Positions 27,343-35,597 of a DNA stretch of 55,656 nucleotides are shown here, piece after piece. Under the pieces are notes generated by a model. It was not told the DNA's origin. It searched no databases and saw only the letters and a program-made list of their open reading frames with translations. Source of the stretch: T1Sed10-7 sp041685505 (GTDB taxonomy: Bacteria > Actinomycetota > Nitriliruptoria > Nitriliruptorales > Nitriliruptoraceae); the NCBI GenBank assembly GCA_041685505.1, contig JAWLFQ010000007.1, positions 1 to 55,656 of the forward strand. Direction: 5' to 3'. The first letter of the stretch is position 1. Each line of letters starts with the position of its first letter. The position numbers and the translations under genes are program-made.

Positions 27343-27810
27343 TCAACCGGCGCGGCCGGGTGCGGCCAGCAGGTCGACCCGGGCCGGATCGGGCCAGCCA
27401 CCCTCGACCACCCAGGTCGCGACCTTGCGGGGGTTGGGTCGCTGCGGCACGTGCCCCCGCCGCCACAGGGCCGTGAGCGCGGCACCGATCACGTCGGCGT
27501 GGCTGCACAGCAGGGCGTCCCGATCGCCGAGGCTGGTCAGCAGGCGGTCGAGTTCCTCGAAGGTCGCTCCCTCGGCCAGGGCCTGCGTGCGCTCCACGGG
27601 CAGCCCCCGCGTCTCGGCCAGCGGCGCCACGGTGTCGATGCACCGCTTGGCCGGGCCGGACAGGATCAAGTCGAGATCGCGGTCGGCGTGGAGGGTCGCC
27701 AGCGCCTCGGACTGCGCGCGACCCGTCGCGCTCAGGGGCCGCAGCAGGTCGTCGCCGGTCCAGGCGGCACGGTCACCGGCATCGGCGTGGCGGACCAGCA
27801 ACAGGGTCAC
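27343..27810 (-). CDS. SixA-like histidine phosphatase
   Basis: The 155-residue histidine phosphatase has the phosphoacceptor motif LLLVRHADAGDR at the N terminus and a second His in LLCSHADVIGAAL. GTG 27810 overlaps the stop of the upstream Nudix gene (GTGA). In Mycobacterium MutT1 a Nudix domain and this kind of phosphatase domain are one polypeptide next to ppk. Here the same pair is encoded by two coupled genes. A role in hydrolysing nucleotide or diadenosine polyphosphates together with the Nudix partner is inferred. It is the last gene of the ppk operon. Confidence 0.88.
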   Translation of the reverse strand: MTLLLVRHADAGDRAAWTGDDLLRPLSATGRAQSEALATLHADRDLDLILSGPAKRCIDTVAPLAETRGLPVERTQALAEGATFEELDRLLTSLGDRDALLCSHADVIGAALTALWRRGHVPQRPNPRKVATWVVEGGWPDPARVDLLAAPGRAG

Positions 27811-28265
27811 GACGTCCCTCCGTCCCGGTGCAGCACGAGCGCCTCGGCCAGCAGCTCGCCGTCCGTGGGATAGGTCAGCAGCGCCGCGGTCTCGTCGACG
27901 GGGATCCAGCGTGCCTCGTCGACCTCGCCATCGGCGGGGCGCGCTGCCGGATCACCGCTCACCGGCGACATCAGGTACCACCGGACCCGTTTGACCCCGT
28001 CGGGGACGGGGTAGATCGTCTGGCGCAGCTGTGCGCCGACCCGGGCCTCGACCGCCGTCTCCTCGGCCACCTCGCGGGCGGCTGCCTCGGCGTGCGCCTC
28101 GCCGGGGTCCAGTTTGCCCTTGGGCAGGGACCAGTCCCCGTGGCGCCTGCGGTGCACCACCAGCACCTGCGGACCCGTCGGCGCGTCGCGCAGCACCACG
28201 CCACCGGCGGCCTCCACGTCCGGGGTGCCCTCCCAGTGGTGGGTGAGCAGCCTGTCCTCGGTCAT
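27807..28265 (-). CDS. Nudix hydrolase, MutT1 N-domain-like
   Basis: The 152-residue Nudix protein has DVEAAGGVVLRD at the N terminus, SLPKGKLDPGEAHAEAAARE leading into the catalytic REVAEETAVEA box, and a late WIPVDET segment. It corresponds to the N-terminal domain of mycobacterial MutT1, which sanitises 8-oxo-dGTP and acts on diadenosine polyphosphates. ATG 28265 overlaps the ppk stop (ATGA), and its own stop overlaps the SixA-like gene. Co-expression with PPK suggests control of polyphosphate or nucleotide pools. Confidence 0.9.
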   Translation of the reverse strand: MTEDRLLTHHWEGTPDVEAAGGVVLRDAPTGPQVLVVHRRRHGDWSLPKGKLDPGEAHAEAAAREVAEETAVEARVGAQLRQTIYPVPDGVKRVRWYLMSPVSGDPAARPADGEVDEARWIPVDETAALLTYPTDGELLAEALVLHRDGGTS

Positions 28266-30556
28266 GTGCCACCTCGCTGTCGGGCCCGCTCCTGCAGGGT
28301 CAGGTGGGTGTCGATGCCGCGGCCGGTGGGGACCCGTCGCCACCGCGCGTCCGGGCCGAGCTCCCAGGCGAGCACGTCGTCGGCCAGGTTGATCTGGAGG
28401 ATCTCCTCGAGCCGGAGCTTGAGCCGTGGGTCCTCCACGGGGGTGATGGCTTCCACCCGGCGTGAGAGGTTGCGGGTCATCCAGTCCCCGGAGCCGATGA
28501 GGTAGTCGAGCCCACGCTGTTGGGAACCGAACCGGAAGATGCGGGAGTGCTCGAGGTAGCGCCCGACGATCGAGCGCACGGTGACGGTCTCCGACAGCCC
28601 CGCGACCCCCGGGCGCAGGCAACAGATCCCGCGCACGATCAGCTCGATGCGCGTGCCGGTGCGCGCTGCGTCGTAGAGGGCCTCGATCACCTCCCCGTCC
28701 ACCAGGCTGTTCATCTTGGCGACGATGTGACCGTCCTGTGCGTCCCGTTCCCGGGCGATCAGCTCCAGCGTCCGAGAGCGGAAGGTGGTGGGGGCCACCA
28801 CCAGCTTGCGGTACTCGGCCTGCTTGGAGTAGCCGGTCAGCACGTTGAACAGGTCGCTGAGGTCCTGTCCGAGGTCCGGGTCCGCGGTCAACAGCCCGAT
28901 GTCCTCGTAGATCCGCGCGGTCTTGTCGTTGTAGTTGCCGGTGCCGATGTGGGCGTAGCGCCGGATCCGGCCGGACTCCCGGCGGACCACCAGCGCGATC
29001 TTGGTGTGGGTCTTCAGGCCGACCACCCCGTAGGCCACGTGGACGCCGGCCTCCTCCAGCGCCCGCGCCCACTCGATGTTGGCCTCCTCGTCGAAACGGG
29101 CCTTGAGCTCCACCAGGGCGACGACCTGCTTGCCCTCCTCCGCAGCGTCGAGCAGGGCGCGGATCACCGGGCTGCCCGGTCCCGAGGTGCGGTACAGGGT
29201 CTGCTTGATCGCCAGCACGTCCGGGTCGCGGGCCGCCTGCTCGATGAAGGCCTGCACCGAGGTGGTGAAGGAGTCGTAGGGGTGCTGGACCAGCACGTCG
29301 GCGTGGCCGATGACCTCGAAGATGTCGAGGTCGGTGGTGCCGGCCTCGGCCAGCAGGGGCTGGGTCGTGGGGGTGAAGGAGGGCTGCTTGAGATCGGGGC
29401 GGTCGAGGTCGTAGAGCGACCACAGCCCGCCGAGATCGAGGGGACCCGGCAGCTCCATCACGTCGCCACGGTCGATGTTCAGCTCCCGTATGAGCAGGTC
29501 GAGCGCCTCCTCGCTCATGTCTGGGGTGACCTCGAGTCGGACCACCCGACCGAAGCGACGGCGCGTCAGCTCCGACTCGATCGCCGCCAGCAGGTCGTCG
29601 GCCTCCTCCTCCTCGACCTCGAAGTCGGCGTTGCGGGTGACACGGAAGACGTGGTGGTCGAGGACCTCGAGACCGGGGAAGAGGCGGCCGAGGTTCTCCG
29701 CGATGACCTGCTCGAGGGGCACGAACCGCTCACCGTCGGGCATGATCAGGAAGCGCGGGAGCACCGGTGGGACCTTGACGCGCGCGAACCGGCGCTCGCC
29801 GGTCGCGGGATCACCGACCAGTACGGCCAGGTTCATCGACAGGTTGGAGATGTAGGGGAAGGGGTGGGCCGGGTCGACGGCCAGCGGCGTGAGCACCGGG
29901 AACACCCGCTCCTCGAAGATCTCCTCAAGGTGTGCGCGGTCGTCGGCGTCGAGGTCGGTCACGTCGCAGAAGCGCACCCCGGCGTCGGCCAGTGCAGGGA
30001 CCAGTCGCTCGTTGAAGATCCGACCGTGCCGCGTGGCCAGCTCGGTCATCACCCCGTCCAGGGCGGCGAGCTGTTGGCTGGGGCTCATCCCGTCGGGGTT
30101 GTTGCCGGACACCTCCGCGGCCTGCTGCTCCTTGAGCCCTGCGACGCGGACCTGCACGAACTCGTCCAGGTTGGTCTGGAAGATCGCCAGGAACTTGCAC
30201 CGCTCGAGCAGCGGCAGTTCCGGGTCCTCCGCCAGCGCGAGGACGCGCTCGTTGAACTGGGTCCAGGACAGCTCCCGGTTGAGGTAGCGGACCGCGTCCA
30301 GCGGGGCCGGGTGGGCCTCGAGGATGCCGAGCGTGGTGTCACGGGGATGGGGCAGGGTCCGGGTGACCTTCCCGGGGACCAGCTCCGCGTCGAGGGGGTC
30401 GAGGGGCAGGCGGGACTCGACGGGCTCCGCCTCGCCGCGCGGATCGGCGACGGTGGGGCGTGAGGCCGTGACGGTGTCCTCGCGGGCGGTGGCCGTGCGG
30501 TTGCGGTGCCAGGGCAGCCAGCGCGTGATGCCACGTGCGCGCCCACCATCCGTCAT
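28262..30556 (-). CDS. ppk: Polyphosphate kinase 1
   Basis: The 764-residue enzyme reversibly makes polyphosphate from ATP. After a poorly conserved head of about 75 residues, the PPK N domain starts at RYLNRELSWTQFNERVL. The first catalytic His lies in VGLKTHTKIALV, then YAHIGTGNYNDKTARIYEDIG, and the second conserved His in GRYLEHSRIFRF. I chose ATG 30556, which has AAGGGG upstream; GTG 30565 is close by. The minus-strand TAGGCT at 30631-30636 is a -10 candidate, leaving a leader of about 70 nt. It heads a three-gene coupled operon with the Nudix and SixA-like genes. Confidence 0.96.
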   Translation of the reverse strand: MTDGGRARGITRWLPWHRNRTATAREDTVTASRPTVADPRGEAEPVESRLPLDPLDAELVPGKVTRTLPHPRDTTLGILEAHPAPLDAVRYLNRELSWTQFNERVLALAEDPELPLLERCKFLAIFQTNLDEFVQVRVAGLKEQQAAEVSGNNPDGMSPSQQLAALDGVMTELATRHGRIFNERLVPALADAGVRFCDVTDLDADDRAHLEEIFEERVFPVLTPLAVDPAHPFPYISNLSMNLAVLVGDPATGERRFARVKVPPVLPRFLIMPDGERFVPLEQVIAENLGRLFPGLEVLDHHVFRVTRNADFEVEEEEADDLLAAIESELTRRRFGRVVRLEVTPDMSEEALDLLIRELNIDRGDVMELPGPLDLGGLWSLYDLDRPDLKQPSFTPTTQPLLAEAGTTDLDIFEVIGHADVLVQHPYDSFTTSVQAFIEQAARDPDVLAIKQTLYRTSGPGSPVIRALLDAAEEGKQVVALVELKARFDEEANIEWARALEEAGVHVAYGVVGLKTHTKIALVVRRESGRIRRYAHIGTGNYNDKTARIYEDIGLLTADPDLGQDLSDLFNVLTGYSKQAEYRKLVVAPTTFRSRTLELIARERDAQDGHIVAKMNSLVDGEVIEALYDAARTGTRIELIVRGICCLRPGVAGLSETVTVRSIVGRYLEHSRIFRFGSQQRGLDYLIGSGDWMTRNLSRRVEAITPVEDPRLKLRLEEILQINLADDVLAWELGPDARWRRVPTGRGIDTHLTLQERARQRGGT

Positions 30557-30800
30557 CTTCGACACCCCTTGGTCACCGCCGGTGGGCGGGGTGGTGGCGG
30601 TCTGCCAACCCACCGACCCCGCGGGCTGCGAGCCTAGGTCGTGGTGGTGCACGTCGCCCGTCGGCCACCGCGCCGTGGGTCAGGTGAGGTCGGCCTCAGG
30701 TGCACTGGGCGCGTCAGGCCCCTACCCTTTGGTCGCGCCCTCGCGCAGCCGAGCGTCGGCTGGGGCGTGTGGGTGGACGGTAGAGACCAGGAGGTCCAGG

Positions 30801-31124
30801 TTGACGTACGTGATCGCTGAGCCCTGCATCGATGTCACCGACAAGGCGTGCGTCGAGGAGTGTCCGGTCGACTGCATCTACGAGGGGGACCGGATGCTCT
30901 ACATCCACCCCACGGAGTGCATCGACTGTGGCGCCTGCGAGCCTGTCTGCCCGGTGGAGGCGATCTTCTACGAGGACGACGTGCCGGACGAGTGGACGGA
31001 GTTCACGAAGCTGAACGCGGACTTCTTCGAGGACGAGGTCACCGGCCTCGGTTCCCCCGGAGGTGCGGCCTCGGTCGGGGCGGCCGGCAAGGACCACCCG
31101 ACCATCGCGTCCTGGGAGGGCTGA
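30801..31124 (+). CDS. fdxA: 7Fe ferredoxin (first tandem copy)
   Basis: The 107-residue ferredoxin begins TYVIAEPCIDVTDKACVEEC. Cys at 9, 17 and 50 fit a [3Fe-4S] cluster and Cys at 21, 40, 43 and 46 a [4Fe-4S] cluster, as in FdxA. Cys 25 is extra, as in Azotobacter FdI. The start is TTG 30801, fixed by AGGAGGT five bases upstream and by alignment with the second copy, which starts GTG at the same codon. TACCCT at 30724-30729 is the -10 candidate. A strong terminator follows the gene. It probably serves low-potential electron transfer. Confidence 0.93.
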   Translation: MTYVIAEPCIDVTDKACVEECPVDCIYEGDRMLYIHPTECIDCGACEPVCPVEAIFYEDDVPDEWTEFTKLNADFFEDEVTGLGSPGGAASVGAAGKDHPTIASWEG

Positions 31125-31166
31125 CCCTCCCGTCTCCTCGGGAGTGCTGAGCTCCCTGCGAGCAGC

Positions 31167-31194
31167 ACGGCGCGCGGCGGTAGCCGCGCGCCGT
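31167..31194 (+). terminator. Intrinsic terminator between the two ferredoxin genes
   Basis: A perfect 12-bp stem (ACGGCGCGCGGC / GCCGCGCGCCGT) with a GGTA loop lies 42 bp after the first ferredoxin stop and is followed by CGTCGTTGCG. It separates the two ferredoxin genes into distinct transcripts. The second has its own TAGACT hexamer at 31251-31256. Confidence 0.75.
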
Positions 31195-31294
31195 CGTCGT
31201 TGCGTGACCTTCCCCGCGGCTGGGGGCGAGGTGGTGCGCGAGAGGGCCGTTAGACTCCCGCCACGCCCGTGGAGGACCGCAGGAGGAGCGCCCG

Positions 31295-31621
31295 GTGACC
31301 TACGTGATCGCTGAGCCTTGCGTGGATGTCAAGGACAAGGCGTGTGTCGAGGAGTGCCCGGTCGACTGCATCTACGAGGGGGACCGGATGCTCTACATCC
31401 ACCCCGATGAGTGCATCGACTGTGGCGCCTGCGAGCCCGCCTGTCCCGTCGAGGCGATCTTCTACGCCGATGACGTACCGGAGGAGTGGGCCGGGTTCAG
31501 CAAGGTGAACGCCGAGTACTTCAGCTCCGAGGTCACCGGTATCGGCGCTCCCGGTGGTGCCGGCAGCGTCGGTCCCTCCGGCGCGGACCACCCCACGGTG
31601 GCGGCCTACGAGATCCCGTGA
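31295..31621 (+). CDS. fdxA: 7Fe ferredoxin (second tandem copy)
   Basis: This 108-residue paralogue shares almost all of its first 55 residues with the copy 170 bp upstream, including all eight Cys. The C-terminal 45 residues differ more (EEWAGFSKVNAEYFSSEVTG). GTG 31295 has AGGAGG upstream, and TAGACT at 31251-31256 is its own -10 candidate. The stop overlaps the GTG of the methyltransferase gene. Separate promoters and a terminator between the copies suggest different expression conditions. Confidence 0.93.
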   Translation: MTYVIAEPCVDVKDKACVEECPVDCIYEGDRMLYIHPDECIDCGACEPACPVEAIFYADDVPEEWAGFSKVNAEYFSSEVTGIGAPGGAGSVGPSGADHPTVAAYEIP

Positions 31622-32388
31622 TCCGGCGGCCACGGTGGTCGAGGCGTCGGGGTGCTCCGCAGCCGCCAGCACCCACCGAGCACCTCGATGCCCGGGTGCG
31701 CGAGGTGCTCGAGCAGCACCTGGCTGACGGCGACCCCACGGGCTGGTTCGAACCGGCCTACCGCCTCGCCCGCGATGCGGGGATCGGTCTGCCGTGGGTA
31801 CACGCCGAGCCGCACCCCTACCTGGTGGACTGGCTGGCACAGCCCGTCACCACCCCGCCCGGGCGCCGTGCCGTGGTCGTGGGGTGCGGGCTGGGCGACG
31901 ACGCGGTGGCCGTGGCGGACGCGGGCTACACGGTGACGGGCTTCGATGTGGCCCCCACCGCGGTGCGCTGGGCGGCCGAGCGCAGCACCCCGGGGATCGA
32001 CCTGCGCACCGCCGATCTGCTGGCGCTGCCCGACGGGATGCGCGGTGCCTTCGACCTGGTGGTCGAGGTCCATACCGTGCCGTGGCTGCCCGGGGTGGTC
32101 CGTGACGCCGCCATGGCGGCGATCGGCCAGCTGGCACGACCCGGTGGGGTGGTGGTGGTGGTCACGGTGCTGGGTGTCGACCGGGCGGCGCTGGCTGCCC
32201 AGCCGGGCCCGCCCTGGCCCCAGGCCCCGAGCGAGCTGGCGAGCTACCGCACTGCGGAACTGGTGCGGGTGGCCTTGGAACACCCCGGGGCGCTCACCGG
32301 GCAGGCCTTCGAAGCCCGGGTGACCTTCCAGCGCCCCCACGGTGATCCCTCGGACCGTGCACAGCTGCCGACGGTGCCTCCCGGCTGA
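31618..32388 (+). CDS. SAM-dependent methyltransferase
   Basis: The 256-residue class I methyltransferase has motif I VVVGCGLGDDAVAVADAGY (about 90-108), the acidic end of strand 2 in GFDVAPTAVRWA, and LVVEVHTVPWL in the motif IV position. It resembles small-molecule methyltransferases of the thiopurine/UbiE-like group. GTG 31618 overlaps the ferredoxin stop (GTGA). No better ribosome-binding site was seen, so translation is probably coupled to the ferredoxin. The substrate is unknown. Confidence 0.85.
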   Translation: MIRRPRWSRRRGAPQPPAPTEHLDARVREVLEQHLADGDPTGWFEPAYRLARDAGIGLPWVHAEPHPYLVDWLAQPVTTPPGRRAVVVGCGLGDDAVAVADAGYTVTGFDVAPTAVRWAAERSTPGIDLRTADLLALPDGMRGAFDLVVEVHTVPWLPGVVRDAAMAAIGQLARPGGVVVVVTVLGVDRAALAAQPGPPWPQAPSELASYRTAELVRVALEHPGALTGQAFEARVTFQRPHGDPSDRAQLPTVPPG

Positions 32389-32406
32389 GGCCCCGCCGCG
32401 CGGCCC

Positions 32407-32658
32407 TCAGTCCTCGTCACCGCCGAGGAGGCGCTCGGTGCGGTCCACGGCCACCTTGCGGGCCAGCACCACGGTGCCGGCGACGACCGCGGACCACAGC
32501 AGCAGGTCCCGCAGCTCGGTGTCGCCGCGGACCGACTGGGCGGTGGGAGGTGGTTCGTCCTTGACCAGGGTCCACCCGAGCTCAGCTGCCTTGCGCGCCG
32601 CGACGGCCGCCGCCGCGGCCGCCGCGGCGGCGAGCATCCTGCGCAGCACTGCGTTCAT
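32407..32658 (-). CDS. DUF4235 small membrane protein
   Basis: The 83-residue protein starts with a poly-Ala hydrophobic helix (about 4-24) and has a second hydrophobic segment LLLWSAVVAGTVVLAR (about 51-66). The WTLVKDEPPP linker and the overall pattern fit the actinobacterial DUF4235 family of unknown function. ATG 32658 has GGAGGT upstream, and TAGCGT at 32712-32717 on the minus strand is a -10 candidate. It is convergent with the methyltransferase gene. Confidence 0.82.
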   Translation of the reverse strand: MNAVLRRMLAAAAAAAAAVAARKAAELGWTLVKDEPPPTAQSVRGDTELRDLLLWSAVVAGTVVLARKVAVDRTERLLGGDED

Positions 32659-32744
32659 GTCCACCTCCAGCTCGGGCGCCCGGACGCCGGGTCCGGGCGG
32701 TTGCGACCGTGACGCTAGCGATGCCGGGGCGCCGGCGGTGGAGC

Positions 32745-34313
32745 TCACACCAACAGGCGGGCGGCGGAGCGTTCGGTGGTCGGTGCGTAGGCCGCCCACG
32801 CAGCGGCGAGACGGCGGACGCCTTCCCGGAGATCGTCGGCGGGGCGGGTGAAGACCACCCGTACGCACCGACGGTTCCCGTCGTCCACCGACAGGGCGGG
32901 CCCCGGTACCACCAGGACCCCGTGGCGCAGCGCCACCTCCGCCAGCTCGTCGGCGTTGCCCCGCGGCAGGGTCAACCACAGCGAGAGCCCGCCACGGGGG
33001 CACGTGAAGCTCCAGTCGGGCAGGTGGGTCGTCACCAGCTCGCACAGCAGGTCCCGCCGGGGGACCAGCTCCCGTCGCCGCTCGGCTCGGACGCGGTCGG
33101 CGTGGGTCAGCAGCCGCAGCGCGAGCAACTGGCTGATCAGGGGGGTGCCGAGGTCCGCGACGGTCTTGGTCGCCAGCATCCGGGCCGCCCAGTCATCGGG
33201 TGAGCGGACCCAGCCCACCCGCAGCCCGGCCCAGAACAGCTTGGCCGTGGAGCCGATGGTGTGCACGGTGGCTGACGGGGTGAGGGCGGCGATCGGTGGG
33301 GGGACGGGGGTGTCGTCGAGCGCGATCTCCCCCATCGCGAGGTCCTCGAGCACCACCGCACCGTGCGCGACGGCCAGCTCGCCGATGTGCACGCGCCGTT
33401 CCTCGCTCAGGACCGCGCCCGTGGGGTTGTGGAAGTGGGGTGAGACGTAGACGAGCTTGGGCTTGGCCCGCTCCATCAGTTCCGCGAGCAGGTCCGTACG
33501 CGCGCCCTGGTCGTCCACCGGCAGGGGGAAGGTCCGGGCACCGAACCGCCGGAAGACGTCCAGCGCACCGGGGAAGGTCGGGGTCTCGACGACCACGGGG
33601 TCCCCCTCGCGGATCGTCTGACGCGCTACCAGCGAGATCGCCTGGTGCGCGCCGGTGGTCACGACCACCTGCTCGGTCCGGGTGGCCAGGCCCGCCGCGT
33701 CGAAGCGTTCGGCCACCAGTTCCCTGAGGGAGCGCAGACCCTGGGGGAGGTAGCCGTGGTGCTCGGTCAGCGCCCGGATGTCATCGCCGCTGACGCTGGC
33801 GAGCAACTGGTCGACGGTGGGACTGCCCATCACCGCGGCGACGGACAGGTCGATGACGTCGCTATCGTCGCCAGGGCGCTCCCCCGGGCCACTGCGCTGC
33901 TCCAGGCCGTCCTCGGAGAGGAACAGCCGTGCCGTGGCCACGGCGTCCACACCGGGGGCGGTGGGAGCATCCTGCGGGCCCCGGACCCAGGTCCCCGACC
34001 CGCGGCGGCTCTGCAGCCACCCCTCGCTCTTCAACCGGTCGTAGGCCGCCACCACCGTCGCCCGGCTGACCGAGAGCGAACGCGCCAGTGTGCGTTCCGG
34101 CGGCAGCACGGTACCGAGCGCGATCTCGCCGCGGTCGATGGCACGTTTGAGCGCGTCGGCGAGGCTGCGGTAGAGCGGACCGTCCTCCCCGAGCGCAGTG
34201 CCCAGGAGACCCGCGAGGTGCGGTCCACTCTCTCGGATTGGCTCGTCCAATAGCAGTCCAAAGTTCGGGGACGGTGCGGTTGGACCGGTCGGGTCGCCGT
34301 GGTACCGTAGCAC
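32745..34313 (-). CDS. MocR-type regulator: GntR winged helix fused to aminotransferase domain
   Basis: This regulator of up to 522 residues has a GntR winged helix (about 45-110: GPLYRSLADALKRAI, LPPERTLARSLSVSRATVVAAY) and a fold-type I aminotransferase domain (about 150-510). The PLP Lys lies in IGSTAKLFWAGLRVGW, with SPHFHNPTGAVLS as the substrate-pocket segment. MocR proteins sense PLP or amino compounds and often control a divergent gene. The N terminus is uncertain: GTG 34313 gives the longest form and TTG 34250 is possible, because GTCCAA repeats run through the first codons. Confidence 0.9.
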   Translation of the reverse strand: MLRYHGDPTGPTAPSPNFGLLLDEPIRESGPHLAGLLGTALGEDGPLYRSLADALKRAIDRGEIALGTVLPPERTLARSLSVSRATVVAAYDRLKSEGWLQSRRGSGTWVRGPQDAPTAPGVDAVATARLFLSEDGLEQRSGPGERPGDDSDVIDLSVAAVMGSPTVDQLLASVSGDDIRALTEHHGYLPQGLRSLRELVAERFDAAGLATRTEQVVVTTGAHQAISLVARQTIREGDPVVVETPTFPGALDVFRRFGARTFPLPVDDQGARTDLLAELMERAKPKLVYVSPHFHNPTGAVLSEERRVHIGELAVAHGAVVLEDLAMGEIALDDTPVPPPIAALTPSATVHTIGSTAKLFWAGLRVGWVRSPDDWAARMLATKTVADLGTPLISQLLALRLLTHADRVRAERRRELVPRRDLLCELVTTHLPDWSFTCPRGGLSLWLTLPRGNADELAEVALRHGVLVVPGPALSVDDGNRRCVRVVFTRPADDLREGVRRLAAAWAAYAPTTERSAARLLV

Positions 34314-34349
34314 CAGCAGGCCAACCGGCTCGGTCCAACGCGGTCCAAC
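34245..34349. promoter_or_regulatory. Cluster of GTCCAA repeats: MocR operator candidate
   Basis: GTCCAA occurs at 34245 and 34256 (11 bp apart) and within CGGTCCAAC at 34331 and 34341 (10 bp apart). The same element is inverted as GTTGGACCG at 34280-34288. One- and two-turn spaced direct plus inverted repeats are typical of MocR binding sites. The minus-strand hexamer TACGGT at 34305-34310 lies between them, so binding should control mocR itself and any divergent transcript. Confidence 0.55.
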
Positions 34350-34671
34350 CGGAAGGCCGATCCACTCTCAGGTCATCCGGCCGGGGCTCCTGCTCCGACC
34401 TCCTGGTGGAACCGACAACTGCAGACAGGCGCGCGGTCCCTCTCCCATCGACGCGCGCGCCCCGCTCGGTGCGGTCTGGCTCGCTCCCTCTCCCAACTTG
34501 CGGCCTCCCACCGCGAGCGAGACGGATGCTCTCCCCATCCGCTCCCGCGAGACCAGGATCCCCGAGCGAACGACGTCCCCCCGGCCCTCCCACCGGGGGG
34601 ACGCCTCTGTGCACAGACGTGCTTCCCGAGCGGGCCCGCGATCGCGTTCCCGCGTCGGCGCTCCAGCTGCG
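34350..34671. other. Gene-free region with repeats and hairpins beside the MocR operator
   Basis: No protein gene is supported on either strand. The 10-mer CCCTCTCCCA occurs at 34438 and 34486, and the related GCTCTCCCCATCC at 34528. A stem CGGATG/CATCCG lies near 34523-34541 and a strong terminator-like hairpin at 34574-34603. A short plus-strand RNA from the operator to that hairpin is possible but unproven. Confidence 0.4.
34574..34603 (-). terminator. Terminator downstream of the deaminase gene
   Basis: CGTCCCCCCGG and CCGGGGGGACG form a perfect 11-bp stem with an 8-nt loop. Read on the minus strand it lies about 70 bp past the deaminase stop and is followed by TCGTTCG, the same tail style as the other terminators here. 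It could also stop plus-strand transcription. Confidence 0.65.
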
Positions 34672-35175
34672 CTACACCCCAGGGCCTCCACCGGTGCCCA
34701 GATCGAGACGTGGCACGTCCTCGAGGCCGTCGAGGACGCGCACGCGCACCCCGCAGGCGCGCAGGAAGTCGCGCACCTCGTCCGAGCTCTCGGAGCGGCC
34801 CCCGGCGGCGACCACCTCGGCGACACCGGCGTTGGCGATCAGCTTCGCGCAGGCGAAACAGGGCACCCCGGTGGTGTACAGGCTCGCCCCGGCGCGCTGG
34901 TCCGGGGTGGAGGCGAGCAGCACGTTGGCCTCGGCGTGGACGGCGATGCAGCGCGCATCCTCGGCCGCATCGCCGGCCCCCCGCGGACAACTGCCGGTGT
35001 CGCAGTGCGGGTAGCGCGCCGGTGCACCGTCGTAGCCCGTCGCCACGATCCGACGGTCGTCGACCAGGACGGCACCGTGCCGACGGCGCAGGCAGGTCCC
35101 CCGGATCGCCGCGGTGCCCGCGAGTTGCAAGGCGTACTCGTCGAAGCTCACCCGCGTGTGCACGCCGCTGGCCAT
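34672..35175 (-). CDS. Cytidine/deoxycytidylate deaminase family protein (ComEB-like)
   Basis: The 167-residue zinc deaminase has the HAEANVLL motif (His ligand and catalytic Glu, about residue 79) and PCFAC (two Cys ligands, about 105-109). An upstream Cys/His-rich stretch, CLRRRHGAVLVDDRR to CDTGSCPRG, resembles the extra zinc site of dCMP deaminases. ATG 35175 has GGGAGGGG upstream. The minus-strand -10 candidate TAGGGT (35226-35231) overlaps the TAG stop of the preceding membrane gene. dCMP to dUMP conversion is likely, but a related nucleotide substrate is possible. Confidence 0.87.
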   Translation of the reverse strand: MASGVHTRVSFDEYALQLAGTAAIRGTCLRRRHGAVLVDDRRIVATGYDGAPARYPHCDTGSCPRGAGDAAEDARCIAVHAEANVLLASTPDQRAGASLYTTGVPCFACAKLIANAGVAEVVAAGGRSESSDEVRDFLRACGVRVRVLDGLEDVPRLDLGTGGGPGV

Positions 35176-35228
35176 GGCCACCCCTCCCACCTCGCCGCTG
35201 GCCCGTCCACCACGGGCTGCGACGCACC

Positions 35229-35597
35229 CTACAAGTCGCGGTCTCCGCGGTGGGGACCGAGCACCAGCACGGTGGTGTCCCGGGCGCGCAGTGACGCACC
35301 CAACAGGTAGGCGAACAGCGCCAGACTGCCGAAGACCACGGTCGCCAGCCCCCACAGCGCCCCGCGCACGGGTGAGCGTTCCCGCCAGGCGATCCACAGC
35401 CAGCCGAAGAGGAAGGCGAGGTAGATGTCGAGCAGGGTGACCCGGCCCCAGGTCAACGCGAGCAGGGCAGCGCCGTCGGCGGTGAAGGACGCCTCGGCGA
35501 AGCCACCCACGATCGCGGTGGTCATCGCCGCCACACCGACGGCGGCGACGATCCGGATGGCCACCAGTTGCACCGGCACGCTCGGTCGGACGGTCAC
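35229..35597 (-). CDS. Small membrane protein coupled to HPPD (DUF1475-like)
   Basis: The 122-residue product has three to four hydrophobic segments (about 10-32, 42-70 and 80-102), including LLDIYLAFLFGWLWIAWRER. It resembles DUF1475-type proteins, but the match is by eye. GTG 35597 overlaps the hppD stop (GTGA), so the two are co-translated. Nothing indicates a catalytic role. Confidence 0.75.
   Translation of the reverse strand: MTVRPSVPVQLVAIRIVAAVGVAAMTTAIVGGFAEASFTADGAALLALTWGRVTLLDIYLAFLFGWLWIAWRERSPVRGALWGLATVVFGSLALFAYLLGASLRARDTTVLVLGPHRGDRDL

Noticed and set aside
30569..30600. GGTCACC element upstream of ppk as a PHO box
   Set aside because: Only one unit is convincing and the next 11 bases do not match, so I did not call a PHO box at ppk.
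34198..35310. Long plus-strand frame opposite the deaminase gene
   Set aside because: The deaminase on the minus strand has zinc motifs and a ribosome-binding site. The plus-strand frame gives an unpatterned Arg/Ala/Pro peptide.
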